Origin: Trichoplusia ni | Lineage: Eukaryota > Arthropoda > Insecta > Lepidoptera > Noctuidae | Reading direction: 5' to 3' | DNA length: 64,000 nt | NCBI RefSeq assembly: GCF_003590095.1 | Contig: NC_039491.1 | Location: 5,208,001-5,272,000, forward strand | Shown: piece after piece, positions 34,895-48,719 of the stretch | Layout: each line of letters starts with the position of its first letter | How positions within the stretch are numbered: position 1 is the first letter of the stretch | Notes under the pieces: generated by a model | The model's input: only the letters and a program-made list of their open reading frames with translations | Told to the model about the DNA's origin: nothing | The model's database searches: none | Program-made: the position numbers and the translations under genes

Positions 34895-37800
34895 AGGCTC
34901 CTTGGTTGTAGCATGATCGAAACGTACCAAGGAGCTTTAGGAAATTCCCTAAGCATTGGTGTTAAATGGTTGATTTTCTAAAGACAAATGGGCGAGACTT
35001 AGTCCTGCTATAGGAAACCAAATAGTTTACCTACAAGAAGGTCAAAAGATCCAATAGGTTAACGTTATTTGACAAACGCTTATCCTAAATGTGCCTTAAA
35101 ATAATATTTGCCAATAGGATAGCAAATAAAAATGTCCTTACATTTTCACAAAAACAAATATTAATTTAAGTTTCTCATTTGAGTATCATCAATCAAATCC
35201 CGTTGCGGTCGTTGACAATGAATTTTGGTTGCCGGCTAGCCAATATTTATCAAAGGAGTGCTTTAAATGAATTCATTCAACGTATCCACAATATTGTAAA
35301 AGTAATTTGGAGCTTCGGAAAAAGAGATAAACGACTGTTGGACCGAGATCGAAGTATACATTTGCGTTGTTTGAGACAGAGAAAGCGATATATGTCAGCT
35401 CTTTTCAAAGGTACTAAGTTACATCGGCCGCACTGTATATTATAATCATCCCGTACGTACAGTACATATATAGGTATCTGTAGGTACACATATATTACGT
35501 CACGATTCAATAGCTTTATTATTTAATTTCGGCCTTGATTGCATTTGTAATCGGTTATGTGTATCATTGGAAACAGATGTCCTTGTGAACGGTTTTCAAT
35601 TGAAGCAATATCGAATCAGTTTACAAGAGTGCTCTAATTTAAATACACATCTGGAACGTACAAGCGGTGTTTTTATCAATGCTTTCTGTTCTACATATCG
35701 AATGCAAATTATCATCGATGTATCTGATGGCAGCAAGATAGGTCCTTAGCAGAGACTAATAACAAGCATTTGAATTGTGTTTCTAAAACGTCTCTTGAAA
35801 GATTTTCATTTATTTTTATTTTACACAATCTGTTATCGAAACTTTGTATAAAAAGACTTGATATTTATAATTATTACAACTAGAAATCATATGTCACATG
35901 TTTTTACCGCCATAGGAGGGCAGAAATATTTTACTTACAAAATTTTCCTTGCATGTTTTTGTCAGAATTGTCTGAAATACTTACCTGAAAAAGAAAGAAA
36001 ATTAATTAATGTTTTTCCATCTAAGTTAATCTATTAATGTAAAATTTATTTGTAAAACTTAATGCTAGGCCTTCCTGATATTTCTGAATAGCTCAGGAAC
36101 AATAATGAATCTAATAAAATATGACATCCTTGCATTTTCCGCCCTTACAAAAGCACATTTAAGTTTCCTTTGCCAAAGCTAAAAGCAACTTCAATATAAT
36201 AACAAATCGAGTTAAAAGTTTCTTCACAAATATAATTTACTTCCTTCGCATCCTGTCAAGTGAACTCTGACATAGCTTCACCTTGTAATCAACAGGGGTC
36301 TACCACAATCTATTAAACGAACACAGCTGATATAGTAAGAGCGAGACGCCGTTTTATATTGTTTAGCATGCCGTCTCACTTCCATACCATTCTAAATGTA
36401 AATCTTATGTGGTAGACCTCTAGATCTCATTGCAGTTTTGCAATTCCAGATTGATATTAGACAAGCTGACATTTGGTTATTGAACTCGCGTGACTGAATC
36501 GTCTGTGATCATCAAATGCGGTGAGGGACCACGTTCGAGGCCGACGCTCACTTACAACTAACCACAATATTTGTATAGTAAATAAAATACTAGAAGATAC
36601 TCTTTACAATACTCATTATCAACTGTTTGTTAAGAGAAAAACGTTCAAACATGTGGCATGGGTACGGTCACGCATAACAAATTTTACTTTATAATGAGAT
36701 TTTAAATACATACACCAAATATTTCTGATGGAAGTGTTAAGTAGTATATTTACCTATTTAACGCTAAACCAAAAGTACGCAATACTTTATGGCGTTTTCT
36801 GAAGATTGTTAGTTATCTATATCGTAAACTTAAAATTCTTTTTTTTTTAATAATACAAGTAATTAATTATATTCAAATCCGATTAAAATCGGGCTACAAT
36901 ATAAATAATATTCAACTAAACTAAATTACAATAAATCCGACTATAATTAGCCATTCATAAGTCAAAGATTATAGCAGAAGATTACTAAGTGTATAATTAT
37001 ACACCTTCGTAATAATAGAGTCCTATAGTTTGATCTCCAATAGCACGATACGAAGATTACCAGACGTAGGAACACTCAAAAGTGTCACGGCCACGCTCTT
37101 TCATTTGCACTTAACCGGAAATCCAATTATTCGTTGTGATCTAAACGTGTGTTTACTACAACGTTTAGACCAACTTTAAACAATGTTGTTTGGATATGTA
37201 TTTGTTTAGTCACCCCTTCACTTTCAGTTTTATTTTGTCGATAAGCGTAATGTTGCTAAGATAATTGATGCAGGCGTTGCAATACCATTTATAATCACTA
37301 TTATTTTCTGTTACAGTCGAATCGTGCGGAGTAACTTGTAATAATGTTTTGTCTAAATCACAAGGCCCTCGACCGCGATTGTTTATTTTAATTGATGTTC
37401 TCGACTCTAAAATTGCAATGTCCATTTGCCTTTTCCACGACTAAACAGAATATTGCGAATTTATTTTAACTTGATCTTCTTGGGAAGCATTGAATTGTAT
37501 TGTAATAATAGTGTAATAATAGTTCGTTAGTTTTGATGAATAAAATTCAGATAATAAAATAATAATAATTAGGCACGATTCATAGAAATTTGAAAGTCTA
37601 TAATATTACTAAGTTGCTTTTACATACTTTTTAATACTTACATTATTTATTAAGTTTCTATTTGTTCTAAGTATGTATTTACTTATCTGTTCAGTTTAGT
37701 TGATAAGATAAATCCTCCAAGGGGGGTGAAATTATATATTATAGAGTCATTTCAGAGTAGGTATCTTCAGGGGTATATCTATGATTCATTTTTTTTCTTT

Positions 37801-39300
37801 CATCAAAACAAAGGCAGCATTGCAATACCGGCAAATTCCTCAGGGTTTCCTAACGACAGTCTGAGTTCTAAACCTAGAAAGCAACAATGTGGCTTTATCA
37901 ATGACTTGTCAACTTTCTAAGCTTTTCTAAGAAACTTGAACCGTCTGGCTTTGAAGAGTTATTAACAAAAGGTACCTAGCTATTAGTGGAAACCTCTTTC
38001 AATGTATTTTGTACGAAACAATAATTATGATCGATGATGTACGTAAGTTAGTTGCGATGTACAGTAATCATTGCCCATAAGGCAGGTTAAAGATAATATA
38101 GTACTGCAATCTACAGTGGAAACTAAAAATAGTACATTAAGGGAAAATATACTTGATAAAGGTATCTGCGGAATTTCACTTACTATGTTCGTGATAACCG
38201 TAGTGATAAATATTGAACCGACATTCGTATATGGAAGTTAAATCGTAAGTTATTTTCAAACGACTTCAAAAATGAGAGTTTCTCAATTCGTGTGTGTTTT
38301 GTTTTTTCTTAACTTCGGACTGCATAAACCAATATTTTTCATTTGTTAAATGTGAAAAAGTTGGCATTTAGTGTGGTTTACATTTCATAAAGTTTGGCTA
38401 AGCAGACATTGTATGTTACATTAATGTATGTACATTATGTGAAAAACTAAATAAAAAGAGATGCAACTTGGTTAACCGCTATATGTGTGACATATTTAAA
38501 CATAAAATCATGTTCTGATTTGAACTTGGAAAATTTATTGAAGAAACAAGTTTTCTAGCGATTAATAAAAGTGGTTTCTGGTTTCTTTTAAAACTAAAGA
38601 GAAATGCCAGAATTACCTAAAATGTTTTCACAATAAGCCTTTAATATGACACACACATGAGTCAGTCACAAGAAAGTATGCAAAACATGGACCTCTTTTA
38701 AGAGAAAGCATAAAATGGTACATTGTGGTGCAACTTCTTTACAACCAAAATTATTGTTGTCCAAACGTATGTAGAATGGAATGACAATGAATGAAATGAA
38801 AACAAAATCCTGCTTATTGTGTACAATATTTCTGGTTTTTAAATGTGGGGCCAATAATCAGAAGATAGATAGTTATGAACACTATTAGAATATATAGTAT
38901 AGTAAGACAGACTAAGTTATTGTGATCTTAACAGGAAAACTATTACTATTAACAATGTCGTAAATCTGAGGTCGTTTTGTTAATTCACTCGAAGTTTAAT
39001 CGTTTTGTCAGTGATAGAGATGGCCAGAGTTGTCAATTTATACATAGGACACAAAAACAACATATTTAATCAATCAATTACTAAAATCGTTGGGTTTAAG
39101 AATAAATAAATGTAAAAGTTCTACATGACTGAACTCACGCAATTAATATGGGAAACTTTAAACAATGTTTCGCGTATTCCATATGTTTAAAAAAGTTTCA
39201 TTTAATGATTAGAAGGGCTAAGGATAAACGGGTCGATTAAGGCATTCTAAGTTGCAATATGGTTTAAAAAATTACAAAAACACAAAGAGGTATTATATCC
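34895..39300. other. Intergenic, no gene seen
   Basis: About 4.4 kb. Open frames at 35179-35510 oppose each other on the two strands and 37210-37425 is isolated; none has a motif, signal peptide or splice context. A GC-richer patch at 36485-36555 contains possible donor-like GTGAGG but no open exon I can support. Confidence 0.5.
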
Positions 39301-39334
39301 CACGGATGTGAGTAACGGTGTTAGATGCCGCTAT

Positions 39335-39460
39335 AATGTTGGTCGATGGAGGTGGCGTAGTGATGGGCTTCGTATAAACCTCTTTGGTCGACTCCGCATA
39401 CTCAGTCGCATACAACCCTAGCACGAGGCGGTACACTCGTCAAATTAAAAAAAAACGTGA
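39335..39460 (+). repeat. tRNA-derived SINE-like head
   Basis: TGGCGTAGTGATGG (39353-39366) matches a pol III A box with extra bases, and TTGGTCGACTCC (39384-39395) is a B box with one base lost. Spacing is tRNA-like. The body after it (CAGTCGCATACAACCC, GCACGAGGCGGTACACTCG) ends in a poly-A run (39445-39453), typical of a SINE. Confidence 0.45.
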
Positions 39461-40863
39461 ACCAAACAATATGTCATAGCAAAAAGTTTGTATAGCATTT
39501 GTGAAAGTGTTTATATACGTGTTTTTTTTGTTGGAATTGGATTATTTGGCGAAAAGGTGAGGTCCTATTGCTTTTTGTAAAGATTTTTTGTTTATTGTAA
39601 TTAAAGTCCGAGTTCATTTTCGTTTTGTTTTGCTGGTTTCCATTTATCTATGTTTTATCAATAATATGACAAATTATAAATCTTTTTGTATACTATTTCG
39701 TAACGACCAAACGAATTTAGAATAATGTAACTAAAATTAAAATAAGTCGCCGTAAAAAAAAACAACAAATCTGACATTAACAAAATAGACTCAGCGAGCG
39801 TCATAAGCCTCCTTATTAATGAACTTAATTAATTAAAGACTTAATTTTAGAATATGACATAAAGTGTAATATCGGACGAAAATAATTAAATTAACGTGTT
39901 TTATAAATGTCTTATCCTTATTCTGTATCAAGGTTAGATATGGAGGGATATCTAGAAATTAGTCTAGAACTAGATCGAGCTAGACTGGTTTCTTAAGTAG
40001 ACAAGATTAGTGGGTAAGGTGATAGTGACCAATGGTTCATACATACAAACTATTTTTAATCTTGATGAGAACCTGATAATGATACATAAACCCCTGTATT
40101 CTATCCTTGTAATGGTCAAAAACAACAAATTGGTAAAGACCTCATCTCAAACACTAGAGGAATAAGCACGGTGCCTCAATTACTGTTTAAAAAAAATACA
40201 CACACTACTTAGGTATCAAAATGCTTAGGTATTGAAACTCCGATCTAGTAAAGAATGATAAAAAAAAAACAAAAGAAGTATTTGAAATTCGAATCCACCC
40301 ACCGATAACGACCAGTTATTTAAAAAAGGAGTTTATTTTTCTTTTTGACAACATTGTTAAATATTGTAAAGAGGTCTTTATTAGTATACAAATTATAGTT
40401 CCGAATTTCGAAGCAAATTTTTCGTTGACCCTTTTGCCTGTGATTAAATACTTGAGATGCCAATACCGAAAAAGGGATAAAGGAAGGCTTATTTTGTTTT
40501 ACAAACTCATCTTTAGATCGTCTTATTTTGTTTATATTTGTGTAGCAGATTAGATTATAAACATGTTGAAGTTTTTTTGTTTAAGTCTGTAATACGGTTG
40601 TGACACTGACATTTCTGTAGGACATTGCCGAGGAGACATGCATTTAAATTCTAATTAAGTATTCGTAAATATTGTGGCAATGGAATTCGAGTTCATATTT
40701 ATTTTAAGTGTTGTGTTTTTAACTAAAGTACTACTTTCCGAATTAAAGTCTTATAATAAGTGATTTAAATTTTTATTACAAAAATTCTATTCTTTCTGAT
40801 TTTCTGTGGTGAATATTTACAGATTAGTTACTTATATTATTGCTGGCTTTTTTTAACTTTAAC
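39461..40863. other. Intergenic, no gene seen
   Basis: Very AT-rich DNA with poly-A and poly-T runs, no supported feature. Confidence 0.55.
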
Positions 40864-40875
40864 TTCAAAGATCGT

Positions 40876-41065
40876 TTTTTATAATAACTATCGTGAGACT
40901 GATTCATTATTAAATGATGTAACGGTTTACTCACGCGTATTTATCGGACGCGGCGGGATCGCGATCCCGCCGCGTCTGCTCATGATTAAGGACTCCGGTT
41001 GGGTCCGAAACTAGTCGGGCTACCCCGATAAATACGCGTGAGTAAACCGTTACATCATTTAATAA
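40876..41065. mobile_element. Palindromic non-autonomous element with possible 12-bp target duplication
   Basis: Two perfect 42-bp inverted arms (40906-40947 and 41025-41066) carry GGTTTACTCACGCGTATTTA. Between them is a perfect 30-bp GC-rich palindrome (40947-40976). The right arm then continues through GGACTCCGGTTGGGTCCGAA and ACTAGTCGGGC, absent from the left arm, so the left half has lost about 50 bases. The identical 12-mer TTCAAAGATCGT sits on both sides (40864-40875 and 41066-41077), looking like a target-site duplication. Half-units occur at 3115 and 22215. It is non-coding and its transposon class is unknown. Confidence 0.7.
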
Positions 41066-41110
41066 TTCAAAGATCGTATTTGAAATAAAATATGCAATAG
41101 AATAATTAAA

Positions 41111-41183
41111 ACCTCAGACAGGACTCGAACTTGCGACTAATTACTACACGTCCCAGTAGCTTTACCAACTACGCTACCGAGGT
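41111..41183 (-). tRNA. tRNA-like sequence, probably pseudogene
   Basis: On the minus strand a 7-bp acceptor stem forms (ACCTCGG with CTGAGGT, one G-T). There is a perfect A box (TAGCGTAGTTGG), a B box with one change (AGTTCGAGTCC), and TTTT directly after the 3' end. The anticodon arm folds only with an 8-base loop (GCTAC/GTAGT) and the T stem has an A-C mismatch, so an anticodon cannot be assigned with confidence. A degenerate tRNA copy or SINE head is more likely than a working tRNA. Confidence 0.45.
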
Positions 41184-41189
41184 CTCTGA

Positions 41190-44100
41190 CCAAAAATTTT
41201 TATAATTTTTTATTAAAATACTTTCCCTTCTGTTCTACCAAAATACAGTTTTGAATTTACTGTCAGTTCGTTAATAATATGTGTAACTCAGGTATTTTGA
41301 ACTCTTGAAGATACTTGAACGATATAAATATGTAAATAGGATCATTTTTGTACCAGTTCTGCTATAAATAGCCTCGGAAGTAAAGCTTCCTTGTTTGAAG
41401 ATTTTACTGTACTTAATCGACGTGGGTTCTTCGGTGATCTTTCAAGTTTATGTTTGATCAAGTAAGTTGGAGTTCAAATAAAATGTTTGATTTACTGAAA
41501 GTAGAGAATGTATAGGCTTTTTTATTTCAGTTCAAAATCAGATTTTTTTTCACTTGTCTCTCTCTGACTTGTTTCCTGAAATCATAGAATATTTAAAAGA
41601 TCTATCATAAGTAGAAATATAACTATTTATTTGCGCAAAAAAAGACAAAAGCAGTAGCTACTGTAGATACAAATCAACTGCCGATATATTTAGCAATTAA
41701 ACTTTTAAAATATAATCACGTTTCTAAAATAATGATCTAACAAACTTACTGAAACTTCTTTATTTTTCCCGTCAATTTATTAACAGGGTACAAACAACTC
41801 AATTCAAAGTGACATTAATTAAATCGGAACTATTTTTAGATCATGTTTATTAACCGCACCACTCAACAAGGTTCAAAGAACTGCACATCTCGAGACAATG
41901 GTTAATTACTCTTGCAGTAGCAAAATGTAAACTAACCAAATTAACTTGAACCCTGTGAAGTTTGCTGCTATCGCTTTTCGGATCAGTGCGTGATGATTAC
42001 TCTATGAGTCGTTTAACTTAAGATAGTTCAAGTAATTTCGGTAGCACTGGAGTAAAAATAATACAAAAAAATAATTTAATAAGTAAATGTTATTTCTTTG
42101 TAAATCTCATGTAATCTCCGTCATTTTAAAATAGAGACATACATACATTTAATAACGTCTTTAAGGGAAGTTTCGTTTATATTTTGGGAAAATTATGTAA
42201 GTGGTCAAATATTATAATAAAAATGTTAATAACATGCATGACATTTGTTGTTAAATTCAGATTATTTGAATAAGCGTGCAATCTCATGAATATTTAAATT
42301 AGGTGGGTATATATGGCGCCTAACTCTACATAGTTTTGGGGCTCACACTATCTTTTTAAGAAATAGTTTTGCAATTGTTAGAGTAAGACGGCGCTCTACG
42401 CTATGAAGCGCACTATCTCCCTTCCACAATTGCAACAGGTTTTCCAAAAACTCTTAACTGAATAAGCTGGACCGACCGTGATGATGTAAAACATAGAACA
42501 AAGAGCCAATCGATTGGGACGATATTTAAACCATAAAGGATATAACATTGGTTTTGAAAAGTTTCTCATGTCGTGAAAAAAAAATCACTATACTTTGGTC
42601 GCGAAGTCTATCGTCTCATCTTAAAATATTATTGTATTTCAAAATCAAAAATCGCGCACAACACTGTAGAGTCGTCTCTCATTTACAAGTATAAGCTCTA
42701 AGTCATAGAAACAATAAAGTAAGTGGATCCAAAATCCGTGCTTTTAAATAAAACATTTAGCCACCTTATTTACCTAAATAATAAAAGTATCACAAGATAA
42801 CATTGATCATATTACAACAATAATTTTCATTATTTTCCTTATACAGTTTAAGGTATATTTCAATATCTTTTAACATGTTAAAATTTAGAGTTAAGATTTA
42901 TGTCTCGCTTGATAAAATACGACATTCATTACAAAATACCTTATCTCTAATCTTCAGGCTTTCTGAAGACAACATTCAACATTCCACAACGGTATCGTCC
43001 TTCAAAAATGTTTTGTTTCCACATTTTTTATTCAAAAACTAGGCTTAGAATTTAAATGATTAAGCAAATAAGTGAACATAATTCTATTGTAAATTTTGTC
43101 CATAAAACTGGCATAAAACAGCGAGTTTAAAACAAATTCTGTTTTTTTTTGGTAAAATTCTAGTCAAACTGGTTTTATAAGCATGTGTGTTCTTAATTGA
43201 TCTAATATTATATCAAGATTGGTTTTTACCAAACATTACTTTTGACTGTATTTTTCGACGAAAAGTTAATTTCAATGTGAATGTACAGAACAGACTGTAT
43301 TTACCCAAATTATAAAGTAAGCAGATTCTTCTATTAGAATAAAACAAAAAAAAATATGTCAAAATAAGTATTACTCGACACAAAAAAAAAATTGAGATAT
43401 ATCTTGAGTAGGTAACTTGTATACAAAGACCGATGCATAATCACTTGCGGTTAACACCTACCAAGGAAAGGTCAAACAGTGAAAGGATAATGATTTTAAT
43501 GTTTTTTTATTCGCATAGGAACATCTTCATACTCAAGTACATCAGAGTCTACTAATTATTACCAGCATTGAAAACTTCACGATGTAATTGCTAGAGCAAT
43601 TAAAACAGAGTGAATCGTGTCCAATTTTATAATAAAAAATAAAAGCTGCATGTTATCCATTAACTTTGTTTAAAAAATTAATTTATATGTGTATCAAACG
43701 TCAATGTTTGTTCATAAACTTCTTAAGATCATCATAACTTATGTTGAAATGTACCTAAATAAAAATAAAAACGAATCTGAGATGTTATGAATCGTCTTGG
43801 AAGAGCCTATGAATGCGACCAATATAAGTTGACCCCAATATGTCGAGGTCATTTATATATTGCCGTAAATAAATATTAAAACTATTGCGTGATAATGCCA
43901 ACTGTTATGTCTCTAAAGCGGAAAATATTATTAAATTAAAACTTTATATTTAATTCCCTCGAACCGTCAACATTTACGTATTCATGTTATTTAAACGCTC
44001 AAAAAAGAGCCAAGTATGATCACATACGAGTATAACCTAAAAAAAATGACGAGAGCCCATTATTTTTGTAGAACTGTTAGGTTAATTACTAAAAGATTTT

Positions 44101-47100
44101 AATTTATTTCGAAATGTATTTTCCTGAATTCAAATAAGAGGAGTCAAAAACTATGTTAAGTAATGCTATATATCGTATTTCGTTATACTTAAACCGAATT
44201 TGCCTTTGCATAGTGGAACCTAAGTCGTGTTCTAATAATATTTTGGAATTTCCACATTTTCAATAAATGTTCGAAATAAAACCTGTTTACTTAATTTTGC
44301 TTTTTTAAACAGACGTTCCGTATTTGATTCCGAATTGGTTTTAAAATTTGTTAAAAACAACATTATTATTGATATACACGTGTATCGATGAGACTGGTTT
44401 TACATTCAAAATTATTATAAATACAAATAGTTGATCAACAAAAATAAAATAGGTATGTATGAATCTTAAGATCTTTACGGCATTCATCCATATTGTACAT
44501 GTATTCCGATTTGGAAAATTGTATTGCGAAGCCCATGAGAGAAAATGACAGTTTACGATTCTGAAGGCATACAAATGGAAATGAAAATTCGCGATTGACA
44601 CACAGTAGTACAAAATAAATATAGGGAATAGGCATTTCTTTGATTTGAAACATATTATTGAATAGACGACAAATGTCATCTGGGGACTTCCATCGCGTCT
44701 TATCTAAACACGCGGTAGCATGTCGAGCCAAGTTCTGAACCTGATACTTGTCTGTATTTTATTATTCTGAAAATTTGGCTTGCTGGTAGAAACTAGCCAT
44801 CGAACGAAATAATTCGTATATGATAAGTATTAAGTAGCCAATTCAGACCTTAGGCTATAGTAGGTATATTATCCTAAGTTTCAAGAAGAAATGACTTTTA
44901 ATATTACTATAAATGCATTTCAGGACCGAAAATTAAATCTTTTCTTTTGCCGTCCTTTTGCCGAAACTTTTCGAGCCACTCATGTTAACTAAATTCTGTT
45001 TTTCCTCGTTTGAATAGGTCAAACCTTTTTACAAATATATTTAATTAGGACAAAGTTAATTAAAAAACAACACAAACTGGCAAAATAAACCGATTTTAAT
45101 CCCTGATTTAATTTATATTTAACTGAGTGAAATTTGAACAGTTTCCGTTATTGGATAAAATGACAATTACTCAGTTGATAACATTGAAAATAATGCACAA
45201 ATAAATTATAGTATGGTCTTGACATTGAATTCCATGAATCATAGTTGTTGAAACGGAAGAGAGTAAATTAGCATCCGGAGTAGTGTAGGTATATAAAAAA
45301 TAGTATTATTCGTTTGTCTATTTTTGCTATGAAAGACTAAGATAGATCAAATCTTCAAGTACAAAGGATATCTGGTAAAATTCGTCAGTTCCTTATAGGA
45401 AATGATCATAGTTATTTACTGAATACAATACGTATAGGGTACGTGGTTGATGGGTCAAAAAGGCAGCTTATACCTGCATGTAAAATACAATATTCAGCTG
45501 AACTTGGTAAGATTTTTAAGTTTTAATAATTTTAAGCTTGAGGAAAAGTGGTAATTGCAAAAGTTTATCTTTGATTGAATAACCTATACCTCCAGTCTGG
45601 CTTATATTTACGTAAACATATTATAAGGGCAAGATTTACAAAAGCCTTGTATCTTGTAACCTCGTATCTCGAAACATTGTGTTACAAATAAACAAATGGA
45701 GGGAATTAGTATCACATCAACACATACGTTAAACATTAAACCTCTTTTTTACGTTTTATTTCTTTAGGCAGGTATGACCGTGGTGTAGTATTTGTTGTGC
45801 TCAGGCATGAATCATTTATACGTATTTGTACTATGCATTATGTAACATTTACAGTCCATGTAACCTGTACACAGAAAGTCGTTGTCTCAATTTGTTTGTC
45901 TCACAAAAAGTCGATATATACGAGCGGTGGACTCCTACCAGAGTTGGTTTTAAAACGAAAATTTGCCCATTCTTTCAAGACTGACATTTTAGAACCGACT
46001 GTTACACGTAGGTACGTACAAAGTATATTCTTCAAAAATTCATGGACGTGGAATATTTATTTGGTATAAACGTACCTACAAATTTTACAGAAAAGGCTTT
46101 TTTTCCACCTATGGTGGTAACAAACATTGATGTGTGAATTTCGTTCCTAAGTTGTCCTGTAATATTTATAAGGCTTTTGAAACGCCATTTCGTTTCAGTA
46201 AATCAGGAAAAAAAAACAAAGGCCAATAGATTAACGTTAGACTTTGAAAAGGTCGAATAAAATATCACTCAATCGAGTTTTTGTTTCGTAAATCTGTCAA
46301 AAGTAACCTTTCTTAATTGACAAGGAGCTAAGTAGTACCAATGTCAATCGAACTTATTAATGTATAAAAACTTGGTTTATTTTTATAACGTACTAATTTC
46401 GAAGAACTTGATCTTTGAGCACACAAATTATCAGCCAAAAGCTACTTAGGTAGTGTAACCTTTTTCGTGATCCTCCATGCTTTTTCTCCTGTTTCGGAAG
46501 TCAGGCTATCTCTGACATTTATATAAAACCTTTTTTAACGTTTATGGTCAGCCATTTTTTTGCCAGACTTATCTATACAAAGAGATGCAACCGCCCAGAG
46601 AGTTACAATAATTATTCAATGTATAATGACAAAGTGTGTAACTTTAATAAAATAAATTCTTAGTAAATACTACAGACAGAATAGATTTCTAAAGAGATTT
46701 CAAGGAAAATCCTGTCAATACCGAGAAAATTTTATTCACAACACTGGAATAAATTGTGAATAATATATCTCCGAGTAACAAACTAGTAGTATTATAATAA
46801 ACCAGTTCTGATAGCCGTCGTGCGACATAAACAGCGAATATGAAAAGGCAAATACTTTAATAGGTATAGCTATGCACATGTCAATTCATCGCTGATATTT
46901 GTATTGAAGGTACTTATAAATATACGTATGCATGTATACATACATAAACCTATATATCGTTTATAAAAAAAAAAGGTTGAGTGTGAAAACTTTTTTTAAC
47001 ATTCGTGAAAAGTACATGACTATTGAGAAAAGGTATTTGGCGCAACTAGCCGGTACCCACTTGGTCTTCGTTTTATTGGTACGTTTTACGAACGAAACGA

Positions 47101-48610
47101 ATTTTGACTGTATCGACCGTTATGTATCATCCGTAATAAAAGTTGGTCATGTAAATCATCAAAACGCAGACCATGTGTTGCAGCTATCTACAGCTAGAGA
47201 CACTGATATCTAGTAAAAGATATACAACACAGTATTCATTTGCATCTTGCTAGACTAGAAGCAGACATCGACTTGGAAAATTCTCAAGCTAAGCAAAGGA
47301 AAGTGAAAAGTAGTCAAGCATGTTTAAAAATAGAGCTGAAAGCTAATAGAGACAAATGACATTGAATTTGTGGCAAAAGGCATAATCATTACCAACCAGG
47401 ATAACGATAAGTGCTAATTCGTATCAATTCTTAGACGCATGTTAATTGCATGTTTGTTAATCTTAGTAGATACATAATCAAATTAACACCTTAATTTTAA
47501 ACCGGAAAATTGGTCGACAACGTGACGTTATTAGTAGGCGGATGGATACCAGCCTCATTATACCGAGTGTCAAGCAATTACATTTAGATAATTTGGTTCA
47601 AAAAGTATTGTATTTTTTAAGTGGATGTTATTACCGGTACACAATGCTTCGATCACGTCACCTCCATTAGCATACGCGTCATGCACAGAGCGTTGATCCC
47701 GATCGATTGTAGCCAAGTTCATGACTACGCCAGTTTATAATTAACACGGTTTTTAATAGCTGGAAAACCCCATTAGGCACTGAAATCGTAAACAAAGGAT
47801 ATAATAACAATTAGGTATTGTATCACTGTGGTACCATACTATTCTGTAAGATTCTATGTATACATTCGTTGTGAAGAAACATGAAATCAGTAACTTTAAT
47901 ACCAAAGAAAAAAAAAGATCGGTTTGCACAAAAAATAAATTAATCATCGCGCGCAGCGGGCGACAAAAGAACCGACTAAGTATTTTGTTAAGTGGATCAA
48001 AAACTTAAACTTGCAAAGGTCGTTCGGAAGTCGTCCCGTTAAAAGCCAAACTCGTTCTTTAGAAACGGAGGCAAAAAGTTAATGTTGTTCTATACAAATT
48101 GAGAATATACTCTGTTTATTTTTTATGAATGAAGATATCATTGCGAACAATGATACTGCCGTCCGTGGCAAATATCTGGGGGCTATGCAGATTGTTATCG
48201 TGTGCGGAACCCTCAGTTTTGGGCGTAAAAATGATTGTGTCCAACACCATTTTAGTCTTATTGTTGAAGCTTTTGAATGACAAAAAGATTCGGCATCCTA
48301 CATTCATTTATTTTAAGGAATACTCTGGCACAAAATATCTTAGAATTGTCATTTTTTGCGATTGCGTATTGCGTAATTGCGTAACCATTGCTTATTCACG
48401 GTTTACATATACTTATGTAACGAATTAAATTATCGGATAGACTATAACTGTCCATTTTAAACAATACAATTCATAAAACACAATCTACAAAAAAAAGCAA
48501 ATCGAATCAAATAAATCTGTTAATCACGCGATTCATTGAGTAGGTATATTACATTTGTTATGTTTCCATCAGTATAAAATAATCAAGGTTAGTTATAAAA
48601 GCCAGTCCGT
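41190..48610. other. Intergenic, no gene seen
   Basis: About 7.4 kb of AT-rich DNA. The longest open stretches (44341-44731 on the minus strand, two overlapping phases; 45797-46069; 46932-47213; 48129-48428) lack signal peptides, motifs, GC3 bias or splice context. I leave them uncalled. Confidence 0.45.
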
Positions 48611-48620
48611 TATTTGTTGT

Positions 48621-48712
48621 AAGGGTTCAGTGCCAAAATCGAAAATTTTAACGTTTTACTACTACCGCGCTGTCTGTCCGTTTGACACCAGACTGTATCT
48701 CACGGACCTAAA
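48621..48712 (-). repeat. Dispersed repeat remnant (reversed copy)
   Basis: On the minus strand GTCCGTGAGATACAGTCTGG, TGTCAAACGGACAGACAGCG and, further on, GGCACTGAACCC reproduce the block order of the family seen at 2.4, 10.7, 12.4 and 14.8 kb. Confidence 0.5.
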
Positions 48713-48719
48713 AGCTTTT

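Noticed and set aside
44341..44731. Overlapping 112- and 98-codon minus-strand frames
   Set aside because: Two phases are open over the same AT-rich DNA, both rich in F, I, Y and C, with no motif or splice context; likely chance.
48116..48428. Opposing open frames of 99 (+) and 63 (-) codons
   Set aside because: Neither has a signal peptide, domain or codon bias, and both strands are open together, as in chance ORFs.
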